Below are positions 8,327 through 16,746 of a stretch of 64,000 nt of DNA, one piece after another (the stretch's first letter is position 1; each line of letters starts with the position of its first letter). The notes beneath the pieces were generated by a model, which saw only the letters and a program-made list of their open reading frames with translations, was not told where the DNA came from and did no database searches. The position numbers were made by a program, and so were the translations under genes. The stretch comes from Mesorhizobium erdmanii USDA 3471 (GTDB taxonomy: Bacteria; Pseudomonadota; Alphaproteobacteria; Rhizobiales; Rhizobiaceae), in the NCBI RefSeq assembly GCF_000472705.1, contig NZ_AXAE01000012.1, positions 21,716 to 85,715 on the forward strand. Reading direction: 5' to 3'.

Positions 8327-8659
8327 ATGGACAAGACAACAGCATTGCTGGCGCTCGCAGCACTCGGCCAGGAAACCCGGCTGGAGGTGTTCCGGCTGCT
8401 GGTCCGTGCCGGGGCCGAGGGTGTGCCGGCAGGCGAGATCGCGGCGCGGCTGGGCGCGGTGCAGAACACCATGTCGGCGCATTTGAAGACCCTCGGCCAA
8501 GCCGGACTGGTGCATGCCGAACGCGAAGGCCGCAGCATCCGCTACACGGCCGACATGACCGGGTTCCGCGATCTCCTGGCCTATCTGATGGAGGATTGCT
8601 GCAATGGTGCACCGGAGCTCTGCCAGCCGATCATCCAGGCCGTGACCTGCAAATGTTGA
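8327..8659 (+). CDS. arsR: ArsR-family arsenite-responsive repressor
   Basis: A 110-residue winged-helix repressor (114 if the ATG at 8315 is used). LGQETRLEVFRLLVRAG opens the fold and AVQNTMSAHLKTLGQAGLV is the recognition region. The probable As(III) site is at the C-terminus, in DCCNGAPELC plus a terminal CKC, as in the class of ArsR proteins with C-terminal cysteines. It is first in a cluster with acr3 and arsC. The start at 8327 is chosen because 8315 lies inside the palindrome; no clear ribosome site precedes either, so the transcript may be leaderless. Confidence 0.9.
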   Translation: MDKTTALLALAALGQETRLEVFRLLVRAGAEGVPAGEIAARLGAVQNTMSAHLKTLGQAGLVHAEREGRSIRYTADMTGFRDLLAYLMEDCCNGAPELCQPIIQAVTCKC

Positions 8660-8741
8660 GGTGGGCGGCTCGCCTTGCGGAAGCGGCTGGACGAGTTCGG
8701 CCGCAAACTGCCCAAGGCCGACCGCGCCAAGAGGAGTGACA

Positions 8742-9851
8742 ATGTCGGATCACATTCTGAATGGGGGCGAGACGGCGCGGCCGAGCATCGGCTTCGTCGA
8801 GAAATACCTGACGGTGTGGGTGGCGCTGTGCATCGTCGCGGGTGTTGCCCTGGGTCATTTGCTGCCGGGCGTGTTCGGCGCCATCGCGTCCGCCGAGATC
8901 GCCAAGGTCAACATTCCCGTCGCGGTGCTGATCTGGCTGATGATCGTGCCCATGCTGCTGCGTGTCGATTTCGCTTCGCTGGCCAGCGTCGGCACCTATT
9001 GGCGAGGGATCGGGGTCACTCTTTTCATAAACTGGGCGGTGAAGCCGTTTTCCATGGCGCTGCTGGGCTGGCTCTTCATCGGCTGGCTGTTCCGGTCCTG
9101 GTTGCCCGCGGCGCAAATCGATTCCTACATTGCCGGGCTGATCATACTCGCGGCCGCGCCTTGCACGGCCATGGTGTTCGTCTGGTCTAACCTGACACGC
9201 GGCGAGCCGAACTTCACGCTGTCGCAGGTGGCGCTCAACGACGCGATCATGATCGTTGCCTTCGCGCCCATCGTCGGGCTGCTGCTTGGGCTGTCGGCGA
9301 TCACCGTGCCATGGGGCACGCTGGTGCTGTCGGTTGCCCTTTACATCATTCTGCCGGTGCTCCTTGCCCAATTTATCCGCGGGCGCCTGCTGGCGGCCAA
9401 GGGGCAGGGCGGGCTCGATGCACTGCTGGCCGCGATGCAGCCCTTGTCGCTGATTGCCCTGCTGGCGACGCTGGTGCTGTTGTTCGGCTTCCAGGGCGAG
9501 CAGATCATTGCCCAGCCGATGGTTATCGCGTTGCTGGCGGTACCGATCCTGATCCAGGTCTATTTCAACTCCGGTCTCGCCTATGTGCTCAACCGGCTCT
9601 CCGGTGAGCGGCATTGCGTGGCCGGACCATCGGCCCTGATCGGCGCGTCCAACTTCTTCGAGTTGGCGGTCGCGGCGGCGATCGCGCTTTTCGGGCTGAA
9701 TTCCGGTGCGGCGCTCGCAACCGTGGTGGGCGTGCTGATCGAGGTTCCCATCATGCTTTCCGTGGTGTGGATCGTGAACCGAAGCAAAGGCTGGTACGAG
9801 CGGGGAGCCGCCGTCCGCCACGCCGCATCCATCGGGAGGACCCCGCAATGA
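8742..9851 (+). CDS. acr3: arsenite efflux transporter Acr3
   Basis: A 369-residue, roughly ten-helix inner-membrane protein of the Acr3 family, which exports As(III). The conserved cysteine essential in the family is present in AAAPCTAMVFVWSNLTRG (Cys141), and GEPNFTLSQVALND follows. GAGGAGTGAC precedes the ATG. The stop overlaps the start of arsC as ATGA. About 80 bases separate it from arsR; in that gap an in-frame stretch without its own start may be a leftover of another gene. Confidence 0.93.
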   Translation: MSDHILNGGETARPSIGFVEKYLTVWVALCIVAGVALGHLLPGVFGAIASAEIAKVNIPVAVLIWLMIVPMLLRVDFASLASVGTYWRGIGVTLFINWAVKPFSMALLGWLFIGWLFRSWLPAAQIDSYIAGLIILAAAPCTAMVFVWSNLTRGEPNFTLSQVALNDAIMIVAFAPIVGLLLGLSAITVPWGTLVLSVALYIILPVLLAQFIRGRLLAAKGQGGLDALLAAMQPLSLIALLATLVLLFGFQGEQIIAQPMVIALLAVPILIQVYFNSGLAYVLNRLSGERHCVAGPSALIGASNFFELAVAAAIALFGLNSGAALATVVGVLIEVPIMLSVVWIVNRSKGWYERGAAVRHAASIGRTPQ

Positions 9852-10270
9852 CCATCACCATCTATCACAACCCCGCCTGCGGCACGTCGCGCAACACGCT
9901 GGCGATCATCCGCCAGTCCGGCGAGGAGCCGGAGGTGATCGAATATCTGAAGACGCCGCCGTCGCGCGAGAAGCTCGTCGAACTGATCGCGGCAATGGCG
10001 ATGACCCCGCGCCAGCTTTTGCGCGAGAAGGGCACGCCCTATGCCGAGCTCGGCCCTGGCGATGCCAAATGGAGCGACGACAAAATCCTCGATTTCATGC
10101 TGGCGCATCCGATCCTGATCAACCGCCCGATCGTGGTGAGCCCACTCGGCGTCGTGCTGGCCCGGCCATCCGAGGCGGTGCTCGATATCCTGCCCAACCC
10201 GGATATCGGCCCGTTCACCAAGGAGGACGGCGAGGTGGTCGTGGACGCCGGTCGCAAGCGGGTGGTCTGA
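9848..10270 (+). CDS. arsC: arsenate reductase, glutaredoxin-coupled
   Basis: A 140-residue ArsC of the E. coli plasmid type: ITIYHNPACGTSRNTLAIIR with catalytic Cys at position 12, and the arginine pair region LINRPIVVSPLG near residue 95. It reduces arsenate to arsenite using glutathione and glutaredoxin, supplying the substrate exported by Acr3. Its start overlaps the acr3 stop. Confidence 0.95.
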   Translation: MTITIYHNPACGTSRNTLAIIRQSGEEPEVIEYLKTPPSREKLVELIAAMAMTPRQLLREKGTPYAELGPGDAKWSDDKILDFMLAHPILINRPIVVSPLGVVLARPSEAVLDILPNPDIGPFTKEDGEVVVDAGRKRVV

Positions 10271-10274
10271 GGGT

Positions 10275-10296
10275 TATTTCGATATTTTTCGAAATA
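10275..10296. promoter_or_regulatory. ArsR operator candidate, arsenic cluster 2
   Basis: Perfect 8-base arms TATTTCGA (10275-10282) and TCGAAATA (10289-10296) around a 6-base spacer, 40 bases upstream of the second ArsR gene. A matching half-site TATTTCGA recurs at 10671-10678, just before the flavoprotein gene, suggesting that both transcripts answer to the same repressor. Confidence 0.65.
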
Positions 10297-10335
10297 TAGC
10301 TTGACGGCGCCCGTCGCTGGCAGCATCCTATTTCC

Positions 10336-10656
10336 ATGAAACTCGAACAAGCAGCCAAGCAGCTGGAAGCGCTCGGCAATCCGACGCGGCTGAACCTCTA
10401 TCGCATCCTGGTCAGGGCCGGCGAGGCGGGCCGGCCGGTCGGCACTTTGCAGGAGAGCCTCGGTATCGCCGCCTCGACGCTGTCGCACCATCTGCACCGC
10501 CTGATCCTGACCGGGCTGGTCAGCCAGGAGCGGCAGGCAACGACGCTGATCTGCCGCGCCAACTATCCCGTCATGAACGATCTCATCGGCTTCCTGGCCG
10601 ACGAATGCTGCGCCGATGCGGCTTGCAATCGCTCCGCGAGCGACGCGGCCGCCTGA
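10336..10656 (+). CDS. second ArsR-family repressor
   Basis: A 106-residue ArsR protein distinct from the first (LEALGNPTRLNLYRILVRAG; recognition helix IAASTLSHHLHRLILTGLV). The C-terminus carries DECCADAAC, a likely As(III)/Sb(III)-binding cysteine cluster. It sits between arsC and the flavoprotein, downstream of its own perfect dyad, so the cluster appears to have two control points. Confidence 0.9.
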   Translation: MKLEQAAKQLEALGNPTRLNLYRILVRAGEAGRPVGTLQESLGIAASTLSHHLHRLILTGLVSQERQATTLICRANYPVMNDLIGFLADECCADAACNRSASDAAA

Positions 10657-10700
10657 TTTCTTTTGCCTGTTATTTCGATAATACCGGAAGGATAGAAAGT

Positions 10701-12092
10701 ATGGCCATGCAAAACGATCTGCCAATCGCCGTCATCGGCGCCGGCCCCGTTGGCCTGGCCGCCGCCGTTCACCTGATCGCCCGGGGTCTGCCGGTAAAAC
10801 TCTATGAAGCCGGCAGCGGCGTCGCGGCCAATCTGCGCGATTGGGGCCATGTCCGGGTGTTCACGCCGTGGCGCTACTGCGTCGACCAGGCGGCCGGAAG
10901 GCTGCTCGAACGCCATGGCTGGCGGATGCCGGATCCGGAGGCGTTTCCGACCGCCGACGAACTCGTCGCGCACTATCTCGAGCCGCTGGCCAGTTTGCCG
11001 GACCTTTCGTCGTTGATCGAAACCAGCGCGCGTGTCGTTGCAATATCGCGCTGGGGCGCCGACAAGGTGCGCGGCCAACACCGCGACATCAGGCCATTCA
11101 TGCTCGTGGTCGAAACCGCCGACGGCATCAGGCGCGACAGCGCCCGCGCGGTCATCGACGCTTCGGGGACGTGGCGCACGCCCAACCCGCTCGGCGCCGG
11201 TGGCATCGCGGCGGCGGGCGAGGCGGATTTTGCCGATCGCATCGCCTACGGCATCCCCGATATTCTGGGCCGCGACCGCGCGCTTTACGCAGGCCGCACG
11301 ACGCTGGTTGCCGGTTCCGGCCATTCGGCCGCCAACGCCTTGCTCGACCTTGCCCGGCTGGCGGATGCCGAGCCCGGCACGGCCTTCATCTGGGCGGTGC
11401 GCGGAACCGACCTCGTGCGCATCTATGGCGGCGGCGACGCGGACCAACTGCCGGCGCGCGGCGAACTCGGCGCCGATGTGCGCGACCTCGCCGAAAGCGG
11501 CCGCGTCAGGCTGGTGACGGGCTTTGCGACGCTTGCCATCAGCGAGCGGGACGGCCGGCTGATCGTCGAGGGGCAAGGCGAGGAGGGCTTGCTGCAACTC
11601 GGCCCCGTCGACCGCATCATCGCGGCGACCGGGCAGCGCCCGGACCTGTCGCTGACCAGGGAACTCAGGCTCGATCTCGATCCGTGGCTGGAAAGCGTCA
11701 AGGCGCTCGGTCCGCTCATCGATCCCAACCAGCATTCCTGTGGCGACGTGCCGCCGCATGGCCACCGCGAGCTTGCCCATCCGGAGCCCGGCTTCTACAC
11801 GGTCGGCATCAAGAGCTATGGCCGCGCGCCGACTTTCCTGCTGTTGACCGGCTACGAGCAGGTCCGCTCGGTCGCGGCGGCGATCGCCGGCGACATGGCG
11901 GCCGCCGATGCGGTGCAACTGGTGCTGCCCGAAACCGGCGTTTGCACGGTGCCGGCGGGCCGCGCCTCGCAGGGTTGTTGCGGAGGCCCCGCGGCAGCCG
12001 AGATCGATGCCTGCTGCGTGGCGGATGCCGACGCCAAGGCTGCCGGCAAAAGCGGTTGCGGCTGCGTCGGCAAGATGGAAGCGGCCGAGTGA
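10701..12092 (+). CDS. ars-cluster flavoprotein with cysteine-rich C-terminal tail
   Basis: A 463-residue NAD(P)/FAD-binding oxidoreductase. The N-terminal FAD motif is PIAVIGAGPVGLAAAVHL and a second nucleotide-binding motif is TTLVAGSGHSAANAL near residue 205. The body resembles flavin monooxygenase-like proteins often found in rhizobial arsenic operons (sometimes called ArsO). Its last 50 residues carry seven cysteines at about 415, 426, 427, 438, 439, 453 and 455, absent from a normal oxidoreductase; they could bind As(III). GGAAGGA precedes the start. The stop overlaps the exporter's GTG start (GTGA), so the two are coupled. Reaction unknown. Confidence 0.85.
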   Translation: MAMQNDLPIAVIGAGPVGLAAAVHLIARGLPVKLYEAGSGVAANLRDWGHVRVFTPWRYCVDQAAGRLLERHGWRMPDPEAFPTADELVAHYLEPLASLPDLSSLIETSARVVAISRWGADKVRGQHRDIRPFMLVVETADGIRRDSARAVIDASGTWRTPNPLGAGGIAAAGEADFADRIAYGIPDILGRDRALYAGRTTLVAGSGHSAANALLDLARLADAEPGTAFIWAVRGTDLVRIYGGGDADQLPARGELGADVRDLAESGRVRLVTGFATLAISERDGRLIVEGQGEEGLLQLGPVDRIIAATGQRPDLSLTRELRLDLDPWLESVKALGPLIDPNQHSCGDVPPHGHRELAHPEPGFYTVGIKSYGRAPTFLLLTGYEQVRSVAAAIAGDMAAADAVQLVLPETGVCTVPAGRASQGCCGGPAAAEIDACCVADADAKAAGKSGCGCVGKMEAAE

Positions 12093-13333
12093 ACGACGCC
12101 AAGATTCCGGCCTCCGCCATCTGGGCGCTGGGCGCCACCCAGATCATCGGCTACGGCACCCTCTACTACAGCTACAGCATCCTGGCCCCGGCGATGGCAG
12201 CGGAACTCGCCTGGTCGCAGCAATGGGTGTTCGCCGTGCTATCGGTGTCGCTGCTGGCGAGCGCTGTCCTGGCGCCGTTCGCGGGCAGCCTCGCGGACCG
12301 GGTCGGGGCAGGGCGCCTGATGGTGCCGGGATCGCTGGCGGCGGCCGGTGCCCTGCTTATCTGCGCGCTGGCGCCGGGGCGTGCCGGCTTTGCGCTCGGC
12401 GTGCTGGCCATGGAGCTCGCCTCCTGCTTCGTGCTCTACAGCACGGCCTTCGTCGCCATCGTGCAGCTCGGCGGCGCGCGTCGCGGCATCACCCATCTCA
12501 CCTTGATCGCCGGCTTCGCCTCGACCCTGTTCTGGCCGTTGACGACGCTGCTGCACCAGCACCTCGGCTGGCGCGAGGTCCTCATTCTCTTCGCCGCGCT
12601 CAACGCCTTCGTCTGCCTGCCGATCCATTGGTGGCTGGCCCGGCTTTCGGGCCGCATCGGCAAGGCGCGCGAGAGGATCATCCCGGCGACATCAGGCATG
12701 TCGGCGACCACGGCAGGCCGGCGATGGTCGCCGTTGTTCGTCCTGGTGCTGGCCGGATTTGCCATAGAGGGCTTCATGCTTTCGGCTGTCCTGGTGCAGA
12801 TGGTGCCCTTGCTTTCCCTGGTCGGGCTTGGCGGGGCCTCCGTGCTGGTGGCAAGCCTGTTTGGCCCGTCGCAAGTGGCGAGCCGGCTGGTCAACATGCT
12901 GTTTGGCCGCGGCCTCACGCAAACATCGCTGGCGCTCGGCGCGACCGCCGCGCTGGCCGGCGGCCTTGCGGTTCTGCTCGTGGTGGCGCCTTCCGTACCC
13001 GGCGACATGCTGTTCGCCGTGCTGTTCGGGTTCGGCTCGGGCCTGATGAGCATTGTCGGCGGCACGCTGCCGCTCGAATTGTTCGGGCAAGAACGCTACG
13101 GCTCCTATGTCGGCTGGATCACGGCGGCGCGGCAGTTCAGCTCCGCCTTCGCCCCGTTCGGCCTCACCTTGATGATATCGGGCCTCGGCGTTTTCCCGGC
13201 CTTGTGGCTCAATGTCGTGGTCGGGCTGTTCGGCATCGCGGCCTTCGCCGCCGTTGCGCTGATCGGCCGGCAATCGGGCAGGGGTGAAAGGAGCGGCACC
13301 ACCGATCCGGCCGCGTCGCACGCGGCTGGATGA
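12089..13333 (+). CDS. arsK: MFS exporter, ArsK-like
   Basis: A 414-residue, twelve-helix major facilitator transporter beginning at GTG (MNDAKIPASAIWALGATQII), overlapping the flavoprotein stop. The motif-A region is GSLADRVGAGRLM after helix 2. Its position at the end of an arsenic cluster matches ArsK of Agrobacterium, reported to export arsenite, antimonite and methylated or aromatic trivalent arsenicals. The MFS call is certain; ArsK identity is inferred from context and recognition. Confidence 0.7.
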   Translation: MNDAKIPASAIWALGATQIIGYGTLYYSYSILAPAMAAELAWSQQWVFAVLSVSLLASAVLAPFAGSLADRVGAGRLMVPGSLAAAGALLICALAPGRAGFALGVLAMELASCFVLYSTAFVAIVQLGGARRGITHLTLIAGFASTLFWPLTTLLHQHLGWREVLILFAALNAFVCLPIHWWLARLSGRIGKARERIIPATSGMSATTAGRRWSPLFVLVLAGFAIEGFMLSAVLVQMVPLLSLVGLGGASVLVASLFGPSQVASRLVNMLFGRGLTQTSLALGATAALAGGLAVLLVVAPSVPGDMLFAVLFGFGSGLMSIVGGTLPLELFGQERYGSYVGWITAARQFSSAFAPFGLTLMISGLGVFPALWLNVVVGLFGIAAFAAVALIGRQSGRGERSGTTDPAASHAAG

Positions 13334-13359
13334 CCGTTTCCGTCGAGCGCTGCCGGTTC

Positions 13360-13803
13360 TCAGAACTTGCGCGGATCGATGCCCTTGGTGCCCGGGCCAT
13401 AGGGGCTTGGATAGATTTCGCCGATGGTCATCAATTCGATCTCGCCGTCGAGCGTCGAGCCGATGATCTTTACCTGCGGATCATCGCAGCAGAACTCCCA
13501 GATCACTTGCCGGCATTCGGCGCATGGCACGCCCGAATAGGGGCCATGGCAGACGATCGCCTCGATCTGGCGCTCGCCGGCGGCCGCCATCTGCATCACC
13601 GCGTTGCGCTCGGCATGGACTGATTGCTGAAGAGTGACGACTTCGACATTGCAGGCGGCGAACACCCGGCCCGATGCCGTTCGCACGGCCGAGCCGACCT
13701 TATGGTTGGAGTAGGGCGTGTAGGCCTTTTCGCGCGCCTCGGTGGCCGCGTTGACAAGGGCCTGGTCGGCGCTCGAAAGCCTGTCGAAGCTGGTCTTCTG
13801 CAT
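13360..13803 (-). CDS. cdd: cytidine deaminase
   Basis: A 147-residue zinc-dependent deaminase converting (deoxy)cytidine to (deoxy)uridine. Zinc ligands and the proton shuttle are visible: HAERNA (His63, Glu65) and PCAECRQV (Cys94, Cys97). It has the length of the short form but a His instead of the usual Cys at the first zinc position. It follows the symporter gene on the same strand, consistent with a nucleoside uptake and salvage unit. Confidence 0.93.
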   Translation of the reverse strand: MQKTSFDRLSSADQALVNAATEAREKAYTPYSNHKVGSAVRTASGRVFAACNVEVVTLQQSVHAERNAVMQMAAAGERQIEAIVCHGPYSGVPCAECRQVIWEFCCDDPQVKIIGSTLDGEIELMTIGEIYPSPYGPGTKGIDPRKF

Positions 13804-13821
13804 CGGGTTCTCCGCATCGGG

Positions 13822-13851
13822 GCTCCATCCCGAATTGATTCAGGATGGAGC
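13822..13851. terminator. intercistronic hairpin between symporter and cytidine deaminase genes
   Basis: GCTCCATCC (13822-13830) pairs with GGATGGAGC (13843-13851), and an inner GAAT/ATTC extends the stem. There is no T-tract in the direction of transcription, so it may modulate rather than end the message. Confidence 0.45.
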
Positions 13852-13883
13852 TATCTCATTGCTTTTTGTTGTCTTTCCGTGGC

Positions 13884-15263
13884 TTAGGCCAGCTGCCTTT
13901 GCGATCGCGTGGCAAGCCCCGCGACGAAGGGAACGACCGAGAGGAGGAAGCCGATCAGCGAGGCCGGAATGCCGCCGGGCTCGCCCATCAGCACCAGGAT
14001 GGCCGTCGAGCCGGCGCCGAGCACAATGGTCGCCAGCATCGACCAGGACGGAATGCGCCAGCCGAAAGTGGCCGACAGCACCGGCAGCAGCAGACCCGGC
14101 ACATAGACCGAGAAACCGAGCATCAGGATGGTGACGATGCCGGGCACGCTGAGCGCCACGACCAGCGCCACCAGGCCGAGCACGAGCAGCAGGATGCGGC
14201 TGGTCCACAGCCTTTCGCGGTCGCTGGCATCGGGGCGCAGCCGCGAGATCACATCGCGCTGCAGCGTGGTGGCGGTGATCAGCAGCGTCGTGCTGGCCGT
14301 CGACATCGCCACCGACAGGAAGGCGGCAACCAGCACGCCGATGACACCATGCGGCAGGAGCTGCACCATCAGGTCGGGCATGGCATTGACCGGATTGGCG
14401 TCGGCCGGCAGCAGCGCCTTGGCGGCGACGCCGAGGAAGGTGAGGATGACGCCGAACACCGCCATGATGACGAAGCCGTTGATGAGGCCCTTGCGCGCCG
14501 TGTCCGGCGAGTTGGCGGAAAAGACGCGCTGGAAGCCGATCGTGTCGATGAAGCCGGCGGGCAAGAGCAGGAACCAGACGAACAGCGTCGCCGGCGGCAC
14601 GTTGGCGAACAGATGATAGAAGCCCGGAATGTCCTTGGTCGCTTCATAGATGCGCGGGACGCCAGGCCCCAAAATGACGAACAAGGGCGCCACCACGCCG
14701 ATGACGACGAGGAAGATAACGGCCTGCAGCACGTCGGTCGCCACCACGGCCAGGAAGCCGCCAAGCATGGTGTAGACGATGACGACGAGGGAGGCGACGA
14801 TGGCGCCGGTCTTCGGATCCATGCCCGAAAACAGGGTAAACACCATGGAGATGCCGAAGACCTGCGCCGCCGCCCAGGCAAGATAGTTCCAGCTGGTCAC
14901 CAGCGAGGCGGCGACGCGCACGGAACCCGGATAATCCTGCGCGACGATGTCCGGCGTCGTCACATGCATGCGCTGGCGCACGATTTTTGCGAGAAAGATG
15001 CCCATCAGCAAAAGGCCGATCGGGAAGGTGAACCACCACCAAGTCCCGGCTATGCCGTAGCGGACCACCATTTCGGGCGTGCCGAACAGACCGGCCAGAC
15101 CCGTCCAGGAGGCGAAGGCCGAGATGGTCAGCCAGAGCGGCCCCATGCGCCGGCCGGCGACGATGTAGTCTTCTTCGGTTTTGATCGAGCGGGCGAAGAA
15201 CAGCCCGATGCCGGTAACCGCCACGAGATAGATGGCGACGACAGCTATATCCAGATTTCCCAT
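13884..15263 (-). CDS. sodium:solute symporter (SSS family)
   Basis: A 459-residue, about 13-helix transporter of the SSS family. DYIVAGRRMGPLWLTISAFA is in helix 2, followed by ASWTGLAGLFG, and the sodium-site helix carries AAFLSVAMSTASTTLL near residue 320. Substrate cannot be read; the neighbouring cytidine deaminase and SAHH-like gene suggest a nucleoside or related metabolite. The start at 15263 follows GGGGTATGAA; a longer reading from further upstream lacks support. It is divergent from the SAHH-like gene with a perfect palindrome between them. Confidence 0.9.
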   Translation of the reverse strand: MGNLDIAVVAIYLVAVTGIGLFFARSIKTEEDYIVAGRRMGPLWLTISAFASWTGLAGLFGTPEMVVRYGIAGTWWWFTFPIGLLLMGIFLAKIVRQRMHVTTPDIVAQDYPGSVRVAASLVTSWNYLAWAAAQVFGISMVFTLFSGMDPKTGAIVASLVVIVYTMLGGFLAVVATDVLQAVIFLVVIGVVAPLFVILGPGVPRIYEATKDIPGFYHLFANVPPATLFVWFLLLPAGFIDTIGFQRVFSANSPDTARKGLINGFVIMAVFGVILTFLGVAAKALLPADANPVNAMPDLMVQLLPHGVIGVLVAAFLSVAMSTASTTLLITATTLQRDVISRLRPDASDRERLWTSRILLLVLGLVALVVALSVPGIVTILMLGFSVYVPGLLLPVLSATFGWRIPSWSMLATIVLGAGSTAILVLMGEPGGIPASLIGFLLSVVPFVAGLATRSQRQLA

Positions 15264-15380
15264 TTCATACCCCTTCACATGCAAGCCGATAGCGCGCCGT
15301 ACGCCTTTGGGCGCGCCGCGCGGTCCTGTTTCGTTGCCCTCTTGATGGGGGCTTGACGACCCTCTGCAAGATTTGTCACA

Positions 15381-15399
15381 TGCAAAAAACTTTTTTGCA
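15381..15399. promoter_or_regulatory. 19-base palindrome in divergent promoter
   Basis: TGCAAAAAACTTTTTTGCA is a perfect dyad (9-base arms around a C). It lies between the symporter start (15263) and the SAHH-like start (15434). It is the natural operator for the IclR-type regulator encoded at 16747. Confidence 0.65.
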
Positions 15400-15433
15400 A
15401 GTGCTGAATCTTGATCGTGATTGGAGACTTCGA

Positions 15434-16648
15434 ATGACCCAAGCCCAGGCCAATCCGGCGCTTCCCGAGGCGGTCGAGCGCGGCCGCGCCCGTGTCGCCT
15501 GGATCCGTTCGCGCATGGCATTGCTGGCGGGGTTGCGCGAGGAGTTCGGCCAGATGCGGCCCTTCGCCGGCCGGCGCATCGGCGTGTCGCTGCATGTCGA
15601 GCCCAAGACGGCGGTGCTGCTCGAGGTGCTGGCCGAAGGCGGCGCCGAGATCGTCGGCACTGGCAATCACGGCTCGACGCAGGACGATGTCGTGGCCTTC
15701 CTGCAGAGCCAGGGCATCGGCATTTTCGGCCGCCGCGCCGACTCGCTCGCCGACCATCACGCCAATCTGGCGCGGGTGCTGGACGCGGAGCCCGACATGC
15801 TGCTCGACAATGGCGCCGACCTTGCCGCCGGCATCGTCGAGCGGGGCAGGGCGGCGTCCATACTGGGCGGCACCGAGGAGACGACCTCGGGTGGCGACCG
15901 GCTGCGCGGCGAACTGGCCGGCAAGGTGCCGTTCCCCTCAATCGTCATCAATGACAGCCCACTGAAGGCGATCGGCGAGAACAAGCACGCGGTCGGCCAG
16001 TCCGTGGTGGAAAGCTTCATGCGCATCACCAATCTTATGATCCCCGGCCGGCGCTTCTGCGTCATCGGCTACGGCTGGTGCGGGCGCGGCATCGCGCAGT
16101 ATTTGCGGGCGCTCGGCGGCCGCGTGGCTGTGATCGAGGTCGACGAGATCAAGGCGCTCGAGGCGGCCCTCGACGGCTATCGCGTGGCCTCGCTGGCGGA
16201 CCTCGCGCCGTGGGGTGAAGTCTTCATCACCGCCACCGGCCGCGCCGGCGTGCTGCCGGCGCAAGCGATCGCCGTCATGCGGGACGGCGCTTTGCTGGCC
16301 AATTCCGGACATTTCCCGTGGGAGATAGACACCGAAGGTCTCGACGCCCTGACCACGTCCGCCACCGATCTGGACGGCACGTTGCGGCGGCTCGACCTTG
16401 CCAATGGAAGGCATGTCGTCCTAGTCGCCGAGGGGCGCATGTTCAACCTTGCCGGCGTCGAGCCGAAGGGCAATTCGATCGAATCCATGGATATCGGCTT
16501 CATGCTGCAGGCGCTGTCGCTGGAGCGGGTGGTGAAAGGCGGGGGCGTTGACGGAGAAAATTTGGCGTCGGGCGCGCAGCCGGTGCCCGACGACATCAAT
16601 CGCCGCATCGCCCGGTTGATGATGGCTACGATGGGGGCGGCCTTGTAA
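15434..16648 (+). CDS. S-adenosylhomocysteine-hydrolase-like protein, divergent
   Basis: A 404-residue protein of the adenosylhomocysteinase family. Recognisable are VSLHVEPKTA (His54), STQDD, EETTSGG (Glu148/149), INDSPLKAIGENKHA (Lys178), the NAD-binding loop IGYGWCGRG (212-219) and NSGHFPWEID. From memory of the canonical motifs, two catalytic positions differ: DDGGDL is DNGADL here (Asp to Asn126), and the Asp of SKFDN is Glu182. The C-terminal tail is also short. It may therefore act on another substrate. GGAG precedes the chosen ATG; the in-frame ATG at 15381 lies in the palindrome. A housekeeping SAHH is presumably elsewhere. Confidence 0.75.
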   Translation: MTQAQANPALPEAVERGRARVAWIRSRMALLAGLREEFGQMRPFAGRRIGVSLHVEPKTAVLLEVLAEGGAEIVGTGNHGSTQDDVVAFLQSQGIGIFGRRADSLADHHANLARVLDAEPDMLLDNGADLAAGIVERGRAASILGGTEETTSGGDRLRGELAGKVPFPSIVINDSPLKAIGENKHAVGQSVVESFMRITNLMIPGRRFCVIGYGWCGRGIAQYLRALGGRVAVIEVDEIKALEAALDGYRVASLADLAPWGEVFITATGRAGVLPAQAIAVMRDGALLANSGHFPWEIDTEGLDALTTSATDLDGTLRRLDLANGRHVVLVAEGRMFNLAGVEPKGNSIESMDIGFMLQALSLERVVKGGGVDGENLASGAQPVPDDINRRIARLMMATMGAAL

Positions 16649-16665
16649 CTATACTAAGCCCCTGA

Positions 16666-16723
16666 TTCTCTGTTTTGACGCAGTTTCCGCAGGAAAACCG
16701 TTCACCCTTTTCCTGGAATTGCT
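16666..16723. repeat. short interspersed repeat, copy 1
   Basis: Runs from TTCTCTGTTTTGACGCAG to TTTCCTGGAATTGCT and contains GGAAAACCGTT. It matches the flanks of the element at 38957-39038 but lacks that copy's internal hairpin. It sits between the SAHH-like and IclR genes. Confidence 0.65.
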
Positions 16724-16746
16724 TTGGTCCTGAAGGATTGTGGGGC

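Noticed and set aside
8660..8741. In-frame upstream extension of acr3
   Set aside because: The translation (LRKRLDEFGRKLPK-like) is not part of Acr3 and a strong ribosome site precedes 8742; at most a gene remnant.
13845..15356. 503-codon plus-strand frame opposite the symporter
   Set aside because: Composition of a shadow frame (His, Glu, Arg, Gln runs), no recognisable domain, and it opposes a complete transporter.
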